In this document: positions 48,595 to 59,800 of the stretch, piece by piece
Layout of the letters: each line of letters opens with the position of its first letter
Position numbering within the stretch: position 1 is the stretch's first letter
Assembly: GCF_000172555.1 (NCBI RefSeq)
Contig: NZ_ABOX02000001.1
Location: forward strand, 190,164-254,163
Reading direction: 5' to 3'
DNA length: 64,000 nucleotides
Origin: Pedosphaera parvula Ellin514
GTDB lineage: Bacteria; Verrucomicrobiota; Verrucomicrobiia; Limisphaerales; Pedosphaeraceae
Notes under the pieces: model-generated
The model's database searches: none
What the model was told of the DNA's origin: nothing
What the model saw: the letters and a program-made list of their open reading frames with translations, nothing else
Position numbers and translations under genes: made by a program

Positions 48595-51354
48595 CTAGGG
48601 CAGGACGGCGCGGAAAAATTTGGCCGAATCGGTCGGTGCAAACATGAAGGGAGGTGTGCTCGCCGCTGGCGTCCAGACCGCGGAGGGGCCCAGGGTGGGC
48701 GAGCTTTCCAGCCTGCCGAATGTCCAGGTTACCGTCTTTCCTACGCCGGTGCCGTCGTCGAAGTTATAGCGCAGTTTCAAGGCGCTCGTATCCACCAGCG
48801 CATCGCTGGCAAAGATCTGGCTGATTTCCGTACCGTTCAGGACGCGGTTGTAAATGCGGAAGTCATCCATCTGCCCGTCGAATTTTTTCCAGTAAGAGTC
48901 GTGAGAAACACCTATCTCGATTGGCTGTGTCGTCGGCCATGACCAGGCGTTGGTGACTGGAACGGAGTTGGCCAATACGCCGTCCACATAAATGGAGAGT
49001 GTGTCGTTGGTGGTCTGGCCATAGGTCACGGCGACGTGATGCCAGTTGTCGTCCGGCAGATACCCGCCGGAAAACGTGTTCCGGCTGGTGCCCTGGCCCT
49101 GCCAGTAAATGGAGCCATCAACGTTCAGCGCGATGAAGGTGCCGTTGGTGGTGCGGCGGTCAAAGAGGGTCGCCGCTTCATTGCCCGCTCCGGGCAATGG
49201 TGCATTCGCTTTCATCCAGAAGGAAATGGTGCCGCTGGGAGAATCGAAATCTGGATCCGCAGGCACTGTGATTTTGGTGAGGCTGGCAGCGGAAAACTGC
49301 TCAACTCCATTGCGGGTAACCGGTGTTCCGGCGGCATCAGTAAGAGAGGTCAGCCAGGTGGCGCCACTATTCTGGCCGTGATGCGGCGTGCCGGAAGGCT
49401 TGGTATCTTGAATCATCCCGCCAGTCGTCAGATGAACCTGCAGCGTCACGCCGCTTGCCGCAGTATAGTGCTTCACGATCTGGAGCGACGACAAGGCGGA
49501 CTCGTAAATCGCCACATCGGCCATCATGCCGGCAAACCATTCGTTGTTGTCACGTTGATTGCGGCCGATGAAAGTGTTGAGCGTGCCGGTCAGATCCTGC
49601 ACGGCGCCTGACGCGGTACCCGCCTGAACACCGTCCACGTAGATAAGGCCATTCGCCCCGCTACGGACAGTGGCCACATGATGCCAATTGCCGTCATTAA
49701 CCTTCAATGTGGAATTGAATGAAAATTGAAACCCGCCGGTGCCATAAAGAATGAAATATACGGTGCCGTCAGCATTGATGCCCACTCGGTAGGCGCCGAC
49801 GTAATTGGCACTGTCGCGTTGATGCACGATCGCCTGTGATGTTGGCGAGGTGGTGTTGACCCAGGCCTCAACCGTAAAGTCCGTCGGACCTGAAAGGGAG
49901 GGAGCCGTACCGCAGTTGATATAGCCACTACTGCCATCGAACTGGTAAACGGTGTTTCCTGCGCTGAAACCGGGATAAGTGGGCGGACGGAGGCTGGCGA
50001 CCCCAAGAGTCAAACCATTGGTCTGAGTCCCGTTATGGCCGAAGCCAGCGTAGTCATAGGCGGTCGGGGTGGTGGTCTCATTCAGTGGCCAGAATGAAGC
50101 TGGACCGTCTGAACCCACTTGCATCGTGTAGGCATCCGGCGCGGCCACAACGTTAAGATAGTTGGTCGAGCTTTTGACAGAGCCGAAAGTATTGGTGATG
50201 ACCACGCTGTAGCCCGCGAGTCCCGTGGTGAGATTGCTGACTGTGAGGGAGGCGTTCGTGGCGCCCGTGATGGCTGTGCCGTTCTTTTTCCATTGGTAGC
50301 TCAAAGGAGAGGCACCGCCGGCCACAACCGACATTACTGTTTTGAAGCCCGTGTAAACTGTATTCGTAATCCCGGCAAAATCCGTTGTGATCACCGGCAC
50401 CTGGATTACACCAACGGTGGCAGTCCCACTGGTTCCTGAACCATAGGGATTGGTGGCCACCAAAGTATAATTGCCGGCATCACTGGGCGCGGCGCTGAGG
50501 TTGGTGTAGTTCAGCGATGTCGCCCCTGAAATGTTGGTTCCTGCGTGCTGCCATTGATAGGTGATCGGTGCAATGCCGATCACCCCCGCACTCAATGTGA
50601 AGCCAGTTCCCTGGTTCACCGTGAGACCGACCGGCGCTTTGGTCACCACTGGCTTGTCCGTGATGATGAAGGCGGCCAGGGTGGAACGGGTGGAAGAGGT
50701 TTTAGGCTGAGGGTTGATGTTGATGCTGTCGCCGGTGAACACGCCACTGGGTGCGCTGAGGCCAACCGTGCCTGTGCCATAGGTGCCGAGCCCGGCTTGA
50801 TAGGTGGAGTAGGCTGCCGTGTTTGTTGTCACCCCGTCAGTGAACACTACATCCGTGAAAGTCTGAACTCCGCCGTTGGCAGCAATGGTTTGAATAACGT
50901 ATCCGTTCGGGAAAGTGGCGGCCAGGCCAGCGACAGAGGCAGACGGTGCCTGACCCGTGGCATTGCCGTCGTCGAGATATCCCCAAGTAACCTCGTCATT
51001 GCCCGGCGTAACAACCTCTGGAACGAAGCCGGCGTTTAATGCACCAATGCCGGATTGCCATGAATTAGGGGCGGTCAAATTGACCGTGAGTGACCCCGTC
51101 ACGATGTTGGTGGACACAGCGGCATAAGCGTAGAGTGGCTCGGTATTAACCCAGGCGCCTGCATCAACGCCAAAGGCCTTGGCGGTGACAGGAAAGCCGG
51201 TTGTCTGATAGCCGGCGCCGCCATCAGCATAAGTCCAGGCTTGGATGTTGAGTCCGACGGTGGTGCCCGCCTGCGCCGCGCCCAGCATTAATGCGGCGGC
51301 GGGGATGGCAAGAAATGATTGTTTCAGGTTTCTAGCTAATAGATTTCGTTTCAT
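48595..51354 (-). CDS. Secreted Ig/LamG protein
   Basis: 919 residues. Signal peptide (LAIPAAALMLGAAQAG), an N-terminal strand-rich domain, two Ig-like domains (FTLSAGVIGIAPITYQWQH, VVAGGASPLSYQWKKNG) and two LamG domains (DFTVEAWVNTTSPTSQAIV, and GTISFWMKANAPLPGAGN). It ends with a short Pro/Phe tail (KFFRAVLP). It probably binds glycans outside the cell. Its promoter region carries the same 13-mer as the DUF3472 operon, so it is probably a target of the same regulator. Confidence 0.82.
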   Translation of the reverse strand: MKRNLLARNLKQSFLAIPAAALMLGAAQAGTTVGLNIQAWTYADGGAGYQTTGFPVTAKAFGVDAGAWVNTEPLYAYAAVSTNIVTGSLTVNLTAPNSWQSGIGALNAGFVPEVVTPGNDEVTWGYLDDGNATGQAPSASVAGLAATFPNGYVIQTIAANGGVQTFTDVVFTDGVTTNTAAYSTYQAGLGTYGTGTVGLSAPSGVFTGDSININPQPKTSSTRSTLAAFIITDKPVVTKAPVGLTVNQGTGFTLSAGVIGIAPITYQWQHAGTNISGATSLNYTNLSAAPSDAGNYTLVATNPYGSGTSGTATVGVIQVPVITTDFAGITNTVYTGFKTVMSVVAGGASPLSYQWKKNGTAITGATNASLTVSNLTTGLAGYSVVITNTFGSVKSSTNYLNVVAAPDAYTMQVGSDGPASFWPLNETTTPTAYDYAGFGHNGTQTNGLTLGVASLRPPTYPGFSAGNTVYQFDGSSGYINCGTAPSLSGPTDFTVEAWVNTTSPTSQAIVHQRDSANYVGAYRVGINADGTVYFILYGTGGFQFSFNSTLKVNDGNWHHVATVRSGANGLIYVDGVQAGTASGAVQDLTGTLNTFIGRNQRDNNEWFAGMMADVAIYESALSSLQIVKHYTAASGVTLQVHLTTGGMIQDTKPSGTPHHGQNSGATWLTSLTDAAGTPVTRNGVEQFSAASLTKITVPADPDFDSPSGTISFWMKANAPLPGAGNEAATLFDRRTTNGTFIALNVDGSIYWQGQGTSRNTFSGGYLPDDNWHHVAVTYGQTTNDTLSIYVDGVLANSVPVTNAWSWPTTQPIEIGVSHDSYWKKFDGQMDDFRIYNRVLNGTEISQIFASDALVDTSALKLRYNFDDGTGVGKTVTWTFGRLESSPTLGPSAVWTPAASTPPFMFAPTDSAKFFRAVLP

Positions 51355-51419
51355 AACTGTTTAGGGGAGTGCGATCACGGCTATCTGGCGGAAAGCTTAT
51401 ACATGTGATAAAAAATCCT

Positions 51420-51432
51420 TGAATACCACATT
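51420..51432 (-). promoter_or_regulatory. Candidate regulator site AATGTGGTATTCA, copy 2
   Basis: On the minus strand this is exactly AATGTGGTATTCA, the 13-mer found before the pseudopilin operon, in the same relation to transcription. It lies 66 bp upstream of the LamG start codon. Confidence 0.5.
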
Positions 51433-51839
51433 ATGGGGAGGGTGTTGCTCGACTACTGAGCTCGAAGCTCGGTGCCGATTAAAAGAGCTTAAAATGGGCT
51501 TCACGAACGATCAATTCTTGTCAACTGCCCTGCCTGCCAACCAGCCGCAGCGTGTGGGCAACCACCCTGCTTCATGGCGATCGACAGTCAACTAGATCGA
51601 ACATCGCGCCAAATCCCAGATTCCTCCAAATTGGTTTCCGCAGCAATGGCAAAATCCCAGCGGACGCATCTTAATGCCGCCGCAATCCGGCGGAAAAACA
51701 CTTGGTTTTGCGAATTGGCGCAGCTCCGAAATCCTACCATGGCTAATGCGTCACCAATAGAAACCGCCCTGAGCCAAATAATTAAACGAACTAGTCTGAC
51801 GCAAAATAAACTATAAAATACCCTCATTGAATTCGAGCG
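51433..51839. other. 407-bp stretch without a recognisable gene
   Basis: Apart from short frames (for example 51574-51816 on the + strand), which match nothing I recognise, no coding region is convincing. The region precedes the IS66 remnant, and the left end of the insertion sequence may lie here. Confidence 0.4.
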
Positions 51840-52835
51840 TATGTGTTTAGCGAGCGTATGAGAGTAGTGCAGCTTGGCTGACGAGCTGGGTGAAGGATTC
51901 AGCGCGTTGCACGTGGCGGCCAAACTGGTGAGGATTTCCCAAGAGTGAGCCCCCTTTGGTGTTTTATTGCCACAGGAGACTTTGCGGGCAATCACGGCTG
52001 GCCACAACTGGCGCTCGGCCAGGTTATTGGTGGCCTCAACCTCCTCCACGTCCAAAAAGGTGAACAGGTGGTCTTTTGTTTTTCCAGGCGGCCACGCACC
52101 TTTTCCTCCAGATTGGTCGGGCGCGGCAAGGCCAGCAACTGTCGCATCCGGGCTTCCAATTCTGCCCGGCGGCGGGCCTTTTCGTCGGCCACCAGCGGTT
52201 GACGCTTTACTTCCATGGCTTCCAGCAATAGTCCGCGCACTGCGTCCAGCCACGCGCTGGGATGGCCTTCACCGGCCTGTTTGATGGCTTTAAGATGATG
52301 GCTGTAGCATTTCTGCTGACGGGGGTTGACGTCTTCGTAGATGGCCAGGCAGTCGCTGACCAAAACGCCGGCAAATGCCTCCCCCAGGGCTTGGGCCACA
52401 ATGGCGCGTCCCCGGCCTTTGGCCACCTGATACACCGTGGTGTTTTGGTTGGCAAAGACCCACAACCAATACCCCGGGCCGTCCACCCACCAGCTGGTCT
52501 CATCACTATGCACACACGGCCCGGCCCGCAGCCGGGCCAGGAGCTTCTCATAGGCTGGTTCCACCTTTCCCGCCACGCGCGCCAATGCCTGGGTCAAACC
52601 GCCCGGACTGAGCCGCAACTGGAAGAGTTCCCGCAGCACCGCACAGGTCTTGCGCACCGTCAGCCCATGTTGTTTGTTGAGCTGCGCCGCCACGCCCCAA
52701 GCGCGCGGCCCCAATTGCACCCCCGCTGCTCCTTCCGCCAGCGACACCTGCAAGGGGTGGGTGGCTGGTTGGAATCTCCCGTTCCGAGTTCCAGCAAAAA
52801 CAAAGGGGTTGACTGGAATCTCGTCGCACAAGTGT
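51840..52835 (-). pseudogene. IS66-family transposase remnant, frameshifted
   Basis: The longer part (52831 to 52080) carries HSDETSWWVDGPGYWLWVF and GVLVSDCLAIYEDVNPRQQKC, the first two catalytic acidic residues of the DDE transposase of IS66. The final part, with ATNNLAERQLWPAVIARKVS including the third acidic residue, continues in another frame from about 52080, near a GGAAAAACAAAAG string. The N-terminus is also cut. So it is a decayed, probably inactive copy. No terminal inverted repeats or partner genes (TnpA/TnpB) are visible. Confidence 0.8.
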
Positions 52836-53418
52836 TCAGTTTAATCCTGATCCTTGAAATCCTTCTAGACCTTGGCCTGATCGCACTCCAACTCAATCCC
52901 CTGCAAGTAGACAACACGCGATTGATTGCTCTTCTCATCCATGTTGTAGGCTTTAGCTTTCTGGCGGTGAATACCAGAAACACAAGCTGGAGGAACTTAT
53001 TGGAGGAACTTATTTGTTCTTGCCTCAGCTCTGTGGTTGGGGGCTGAGACGGTGATTGCCTGAGCAATGTCCAAACACACTTGCCATTTCTTGGCTGCGG
53101 CGTAGGGGAGGCTTCATGGCTTTAAACGTGCAAACGGAGTAGCCTAACGGTCGCAATATGCATCAGGGCGGCATTTCAGTTTATCCGGCACTGGTTCAAG
53201 GCGGCACGAGGAATGCAGAGACCAGGACGCATTGGGCTGTGAGTGCGGCATCCCTGAATCCAATAAAATCATTTGCTTGTTTCCGCACAATTCCGCACAC
53301 AGAGCGTTCTTTTTTCTTCGTTTGTTTTCGTGATGAACACAAAGGGAAACGTCAAAGATACCCAATATTATCAAGGAAATGGTAACGATTTGGCTGAAAG
53401 TGGAAAAAGTCAAATTCA
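52836..53418. other. 583-bp decayed junction region
   Basis: It contains a hydrophobic short frame (LILILEILLDLGLIALQL) on the + strand that could be the remains of a membrane protein, and the TPR-gene relic at 53041-53104. No intact gene is present before att copy 2. Confidence 0.5.
53041..53104 (-). pseudogene. Fragment of a TPR gene
   Basis: 64 nt aligning without gaps to 28191-28254 of the intact TPR gene, with 57 identities, in the same orientation. Translated, it reads KKWQVCLDIAQAI-like, as in the intact copy. Flanking sequence no longer matches, so it is a short relic. Confidence 0.7.
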
Positions 53419-53444
53419 GGGTTCGATTCCCGTTAGGGTCGCCA
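53419..53444 (+). repeat. att-like direct repeat, copy 2
   Basis: Identical 26 bp to 31483-31508. Here the 5' T-stem side (CAGGG) no longer pairs at the outer two positions with CCCGT, so only the shared core survived. An integrase remnant follows within 130 bp. Together the pair defines a 21.9-kb segment. Confidence 0.7.
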
Positions 53445-53545
53445 CTTAGTTTAGCCTGCAAATAAAGGGGCAAACCCACTTTCTCACTTCTCAAAAGCGG
53501 TTTTCCGTGACGGGAACGTGACAAAGTCGCATGTTTTATACATGA

Positions 53546-54223
53546 AAGCACGTCCGAAGCGCAGGGCACGGCACCAAGCCGTTTGCTGTCATCGATCGGG
53601 GAAGCGTTACCGTAAAGGTGTATAAATGCCTCGATCGGTTCATGCTGGTCTATTACGAGGGGAACGACCGCAAGCGGGAGACGTTCGCGGATCCGAAGGA
53701 TGCAAAGACACGGGCCGAGGAAGTGGCCAATAAGCTTTCGACCGGCCAGGCAGCGGCGCTCACCCTGACCGAAAATGACAAGTTCGCCTACGTCGAGGCG
53801 GTGAAGGTCTTAAAACCTACCGGAATTCCGCTCCATTTGGCCGCCACTGAGTTTGCCAAGGCCTGGGAGGTACTCGGAGGCCATTCGGTTCTGGATGCCG
53901 CCAAATATTTCGCTAAGCGGCATCCTACGAAGCTCCCGTCCAAAATGGTATCAGATGTCGTTCGGGAGTTTATCGACTCCAGGACGAAGAACAAGAAAAG
54001 CAAGCGTTATACCGATGACTTGGAGTGTCGGCTTGGGAAGTTCAAAAAGAAGTTTCCTACCTGCTCCGCCTCGATCGAGGCGGAGCAGCTCAAATCATTC
54101 CTAGATGGTCTGGATCTGTCAGCGCGCAGTTACAACAATTTTAAATTGGCTCTGATGTCCCTTTTCAACTACGCCAAGCGGAACGAATACCTTGGATGGA
54201 CTGGAACGCGAAGCATCGGATGA
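53546..54223 (+). pseudogene. Integrase N-terminal and core-binding fragment
   Basis: The frame encodes KPFAVIDRGSVTVKVYK, FMLVYYEGNDRKRETFADPK and a core-binding-domain region up to NNFKLALMSLFNYAKRNEYL (about 220 residues), then breaks off before any catalytic motif. The original start may lie at the ATG 53542 in another frame, implying a frameshift near the beginning. Homologous to the fragment at 31628 but longer. It ends in the 30-bp overlap with a phage capsid fragment. Confidence 0.72.
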
Positions 54224-54821
54224 GATCGCCAAACGGCTTGGCAAAGGTGCCCAAGGCTTCTATCTTCCCGGCGACATCACCACGCGCAGCTTTCGAGTCT
54301 CTCAGGCCCTTAGCCAATCGGACATGATCGCCATCCTGGCGGAAACCAACCGACTCTTTCAACGAGCCCTGACGGCCGGTTCCGCCTCCGGAGGCGGTTT
54401 CACCGTGCAGCAATCTGTCCTCGGAAAATCCATGATTGAGTTGCTGCGCAACCATCCGCTTGTTGCCCAGAGCGGTGCCACAATTTTTGACAACCTGGAG
54501 GGAGACGTCGCAGTCCCCCGCCAAAACGGTGCTTCGACTCCTCAGACCCTTTCAGAAAATGGCGTTGCTACTTCCTCAGATCCGTCCTTTGGACAATTGA
54601 TTCTCACTCCGCACCGCGTCTCAGGTTTTACGACATATTCGAAACAGCTTTTGACTCAGAGCTCGATCGGCATTGAAACCTTCGTTCGGTTGGACCTGAC
54701 CCGCGTCCAGATCATTGAAAAAGACCGCCAAGCCCTTTTCGGGACCGGCACAGGCGGTGATCCGAGGAGCTCAACCGATGCCGTCCCTTCAATGTGCTCA
54801 AGATCAAGAGGAGCATTTTAA
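54192..54821 (+). pseudogene. HK97-type phage major capsid protein fragment
   Basis: About 209 residues matching phage capsids: LEREASDEIAKRLGK at the start (prohead protease-like junction), then LTAGSASGGGFTVQQSVL, LLRNHPLVAQSGATIFDNLEG, VAVPRQNGAST, and IGIETFVRLDLTRVQIIEKDR, breaking off after GTGTGGDPR with a nonsense tail. The normal protein is over 350 residues. It is directly fused to the integrase fragment, so a deletion joined the two ends of a prophage-like element. Confidence 0.75.
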
Positions 54822-55008
54822 GGCAGTTGTCCGCCCGTGTCACTGGGAAGACCCGGCTGAACAAATAAATGAAATTTTTTGAAAGATTCGCTTCTTTCAG
54901 AACGTATTAAAAGAAATGCAGTGTAACAGAAACAAACATTGACTTCGAGTGCGAGCCGACCAAACTCTCCCGCTCAAGGTTGTAAATAGAAGTAACCTTA
55001 TAGACCCA

Positions 55009-55173
55009 ATGAGAATCAGACGGGGAGTAATCTCCATCATAGCAATGCTGGCAGCCGTATCTACGTTCGGCCAAACAAACCTCAACTTCAAAAATGTCAC
55101 CGTTACCGAAGGCGCTGACCCAGACGCGGCTTACAACATTGATCGCGTTATCATTTTTACGCCGACGCCATGA
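55009..55173 (+). CDS. Small secreted peptide
   Basis: A 54-residue product with a signal peptide (GVISIIAMLAAVSTFGQ) and a short mature part (TNLNFKNVTVTEGADPDAAY). Its stop overlaps the ATG of the following frame (ATGA, 55170-55173). It may be the shortened remains of a longer gene, or a true small secreted protein. Confidence 0.45.
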   Translation: MRIRRGVISIIAMLAAVSTFGQTNLNFKNVTVTEGADPDAAYNIDRVIIFTPTP

Positions 55174-55981
55174 AGCATTTCGTATTAGCCATAGTGGTGC
55201 TGGCAATGAATATTGCCTCCCCTTCGTTTGCCGATTCACCCGGCTGGAGGGGGAGGTATATCATACCAGCGCACCGATCACTTGGGCCGCCACCAACGGG
55301 CTTCCCCCAAGCCTGATGGTTTACAAGACGGTTCCACAGAGTTTTTCTAAGGGCGTGGTTTCCAATGCCATGGCACTTGGCTCCTTCAAGCCAACAAACC
55401 TAATTCCCGTGACAGATAAGGGAGTAATCCACTTTTAAGACCGTCGGGAGCGTGGAGAGATGACCCGGTTTCTAAAGCTCATATCAGGACCGGGGGTGAT
55501 CAGCTACTGCAACGGGCGCGCGGAAGGAACTCCCGTTCATGGAGTGCTTACCTTCGAGGAGGCTGACCGATTAGCGGTGGATTACGTCCGCCAACTCGGA
55601 GGGGATACCAATCAGCTTGTGGCAAAACCAAGGCCTCGCATCGAAGGAACTACGACGAGCTTTGACAAGAAGGGAGGGCGTCAAATCGGCCAAGTGGTTA
55701 ATGTACGAGGACTCATTATCCATCGCCAGGTTGATAGTATCCAAATACATGGCAATGATGGATTGACAATTCAATTTGGTAATGATGCCAAAGTTTCTTC
55801 GCTCGAACTGAATTGGAAAAACTTGCGGCCCCAAAACCGCTACAAGACCGCCAGTCCCGATACAATCAAAAGCTGGATAAAGGCTGGCCGAGCGGTAAAT
55901 GCTGGAATCGAAGCCACCTTAAATAATCGCAGAGTTACCCTCCGCTTCGATTACAGCCACTTTGATTCGTGGCGAGGGTGA
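55170..55981 (+). pseudogene. Secreted-protein pseudogene, frameshift plus nonsense
   Basis: The start encodes a signal peptide (FVLAIVVLAMNIASPSFADS). The natural continuation (LEGEVYHTSAPITWAATNG) lies in another frame, from about 55240, and that frame is then interrupted by a TAA at 55436-55438 before continuing as MTRFLKLISGPGVISYCNGR to 55981. The protein would be about 265 residues. Conserved tail features (LTFEEADRLAVDYVRQLGGD) suggest a verrucomicrobial secreted family. At least two lesions make it inactive. Confidence 0.68.
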
Positions 55982-56069
55982 TCGGACGTCTATTTCCAAT
56001 CCCCCTTGCAATGCTTCAGGTCCAGAAACTGCCGTGCCAATTCCCGAGCCTTGGTTTCCATTTTCAGGG

Positions 56070-56309
56070 GGGGAGACACTTTACAAAAGCGATTGCTTAA
56101 TCCGCTGTTGTCGGGGAGGTGGAGGGTGCCGTTGGCGCTGCTGAGTCAATGGAGCTTCCAGCACTGAAAACCCATTTGATCTTGCCGCCGTTCGTAAGCG
56201 CATAAAGGTTCCCGTCACTTGCCCTGATATAAAGAGTGTTGTTTCCATCAATCAGGGGGAAGGTGATGACGGTTGTGGTATGAACAAGTTGCGTTCGATC
56301 ATCCAGCAA
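56070..56309 (-). pseudogene. PQQ-propeller gene relic
   Basis: Translation on the minus strand gives ASDGNLYALTNGGKIKWVFSAGSSIDSA-like text (in pieces), matching ASDGYPYALTNGSNVKWQFKAGASIDSA of the intact gene at 32321-33532. The first 70 bp also match the 3' end of that gene, with the middle deleted. A broken paralogue. Confidence 0.68.
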
Positions 56310-56888
56310 AGAGAGGTGTCTAGCGGTTCACACCGCGCAGGAGTATCTCGGAGAGGTTCGGTGCATTGGACGGCTTTGTGTATTAAATTAAAAAGCTACA
56401 CGTAGGCGAACCATAATTCACGAATGCTTGCATTACTCCAGGGAACGCGTCCAACGGCATCTCCAACCAACGGGCGATTGAAACGCAATGCAGCTGCCAT
56501 CACGTAAATTTTGGCACTGACGATCAAGTTGGCCAACAGAGACTTGGCTTCTCGACATTTGATTCTCTTCCGCGGGCACAAAAAGAGGGTGACAGATTAC
56601 TCTTGTGGCAAGAAAACGCTCGCAAATAATTTGAGATTTTTAATGCACTATCCTCGCTTCGGACGATGGACGGCTTGTGCGGGCTGACCTAATGTAAAAC
56701 GCAGCCCATGAATTGGGAAAGCTTGAACAAGGTTGCATGTTAGTCACGACCAAGGTGCTTTCACTCTCACAGAGGTGTTGTTGGTGGTTGCGGACCAGTT
56801 AGGCTGGTGGCGATTAGAGTGGTTGGTTATCTGAATAAAAGATTTTGAAAGAACAAACGTTTCTCAGCTTTTCCAATTTATTCATTTT
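56310..56888. other. 579-bp stretch without a convincing gene
   Basis: A minus-strand frame at 56396-56581 (61 codons, ending SNASIRELWFAYV) is not supported by anything else. The last 100 bp probably hold the promoter of the sulfatase gene; no motif of the 13-mer type is seen there. Confidence 0.4.
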
Positions 56889-59800
56889 GTGAACTTCAGA
56901 AAAAGTATTTGTTCCTTAGCGTTTGGTGTAATTCTGTTTGGTTTTTTGCATTCCCAGATTCGAGCCGCCGACAAGACTTGGACCGGCGGCGGCGTTAACA
57001 ACAATTGGAGTGCTCCGGCGAACTGGGGTGGCATGGCGCCAATCAACAATGATAATTTGATTTTCGTCGGTACGACCCGACCGAACAACTCCAACGACAT
57101 CAGCAATCTCGCGGTTGGCACGGTGCGTTTCGCCGGTGGTGGATTTAACCTCAACGGCAACCTGGTCACATTGAACCCGTCCACTGCAGGCATCCTCACC
57201 AATATCGCTGGGACGAACATCGTAGCCAACGATCTCGTCATCACTCCCGCCGCCAAATATTGGTCCATTGCCCCCAATTCTGAACTGCGCCTGACGGGCA
57301 CTATCACCAATACCGCTCCTACCGGCACAAGCGCCGGCTGGGTAGGCATGACCAACGACGGTGTGTTGCGTTTCACCGGCACGGCAAAAAGCGAACGTGG
57401 CATGGATTTGTTTCGCGGCACGGTCATTGTTGACGGTGGCTTCGTGCAGGCGAACAACGATGGTTTCCGTTTCAAGCCTCAAGTGGGATGGACGGCTGCG
57501 GTGCAACTCACAAACAACGGCACATTGCGCATCGGCGGGGGCGGAAATTTCCGCATGGGCAACAACGGCACGGGCTTTGGTGCGGCGGGTGCGGCGGGCG
57601 GCATCAGCCGGATGGACATGAGTTCCGGCATGCTGGAGTTGTATGGCGCAGCGACCATTTTTGTTGGTGATAACGTGGCCGGTGCAAAAGGGGTATTCAA
57701 CCAGAATGGCGGCCTGGTATGGGGCAGCGCGGGGAGTGCCAACACTTTGGCAATTGGCGGCGTGGCGAACGGTGATGGCACTTATAATTTCAACGGTGGC
57801 ACGCTGTGGATTTCCCAGGTGAAACAAGGTAATGCCAATGCAACGAATGCGGTTTTTAATTTTAATGGCGGTGTGCTGAAGCCGACGGCGAGCTCCACCA
57901 CATTCCTTCAGGGACTTCTAACAGCAAACGTGCAAAGCGGCGGAGCGATCATCGACACGACGAATTTCGACGTTACGATTGGCCAGTCGCTTGCAGGCAA
58001 TGGAGCCTTGACGAAACTTGGAGCTGGCGCGCTGACTTTGAGTGGAACGAACACTTATGCCGGCACCACAATTGTCAGCGATGGAACGTTGACCATCAAT
58101 GGAAAGAATAACGGCTCCGGGCTTGTCAATGTGGTTGACGGGGTTCTGGGTGGAACCGGCAGCATCGCCGGACCGGTTACGGTGCTGTCTGGCGCAACTT
58201 TTTCTCCGGGAGGTTCAGTCGGGGCCATCACTTTGCAAAATAACCTGATGCTGTCTGGGAACATTTATCTGGAGGTAGACAAATCACAGGCGGCAACGAA
58301 CGATTTTGTTCAAGTCAACGGCACGCTCACGACTAGTGCCACCAGCATGGTGATGATTACCAATCTAGGACCCGGTTTTGTAGCCGGTGACAGTTTCCAA
58401 TTCTTTAGCAAGCCATTGTTGAACGGTGAACTGGTTTCGTTTTCCCCATCAAGCCCCGGGGTAGGACTTGGATGGACGAACAGACTTGCGATCGATGGAA
58501 CAGTTGGAATTATTGCGGTTCCCATCGTGGCGACACCGGCAGATTTGATCGGGCTGACGTTGAGTGCTGGCACGTTATCACCGGCTTTCAGTTCGAACAT
58601 TCTCAGTTACACTTCAAGCGCGGCTTACAGCAACAGCGCGATCGTGCTTACGTCGATCAGCGCGAATGCGAATGCGACCATTCGTGTGATCTGCAACGAG
58701 GTCACGAATTTCGTTTCGTCCGGGGTACCCAGCACCATTGCGCTCAAGTCCGGACTGAACGTGATTGACGTGCAGGTCACCGCGCCGGACAACTCCATAA
58801 CCAAGGATTACGCGGTCACGTTCACGCGGACTCCGCCAAACATCGTGTTAATTCTCGCGGACGATCAAGGCTTTTCCGATTGGAGCTGTTACGGCAGCGA
58901 AATTTCAACACCAAATCTGGACCGACTTGCGTCAGAAGGCTTGCGCTTTCGTCAATTTTACAACTGCGCACGCTGCAGTCCGACGCGTTGTTCCATGCTC
59001 ACCGGGCTTTACACGCACCAGGTTGCGGTAGATCCATCCCAGGCGTTACCCAATTTGCGGAATGACAATAACGTTACGGTCGCGGAGTTGCTGGGAACCA
59101 ATGGCTATCGCACTTACATGGCAGGCAAATGGCATCTCGGCAACGGGGCGTTGCTGCCGGGAGTCACGCGGTTTTCAACAAGTCTGGCGATATGTGAGTG
59201 GCACCGATCATAGCGAGGATACTTGGAGCACCAATGCTTATACCTTGGCTGCTTCGAATGGTGAAATCACCAATCGCATCTATGGTCCGGGTCAGTTTTA
59301 CCAGCCGGATGCCATTGGCGATTACAGCCTGGATTTCGTGAACAATGCTCTGCAAGTTCACACGAACGATAAACCCTTCCTGCTTTACATGGCTTTCGGC
59401 TCCGCGCATTTCCCGATACAGGCGCCGCAAGACTGGGTAAACACGAATGTGCCCGTTTACTCTGTCGGCTGGGATGCCGTTCGCAACGCACGTTTCACCA
59501 ACATGCTCGCGCAGGGCGTGCTGGATGGACGTAATCTGCTGTCACCAAACGAAGGAACCGCTCCATGGGGCTCGATCCCAACGGAGGCCATTCCGGATTG
59601 GAACACGTTGGCCGCAGACCGACAGGCAGACTTGACCCGGCGCATGGCGATTTACGCGGCGATGGTGCAGAAGATGGATCAGAACATCGGTCGTGTGGTG
59701 GAACGGTTGCGCGCGGCTGGCCAGCTTGACAACACACTGATTATTGCACTGTCAGACAATGGTGGGAACTTTGAAGGCAGCGTGTTTGGTGAAACCGGCG

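Noticed and set aside
52262-53047. 261-codon + strand reading frame antisense to the transposase
   Set aside because: Most of it is the shadow of the IS66 remnant on the other strand; only its last 70 codons lie outside, and they match nothing known.
56396-56581. 61-codon minus-strand frame in the gap before the sulfatase gene
   Set aside because: No ribosome binding site, no recognisable domain and no partner gene; left as unassigned.
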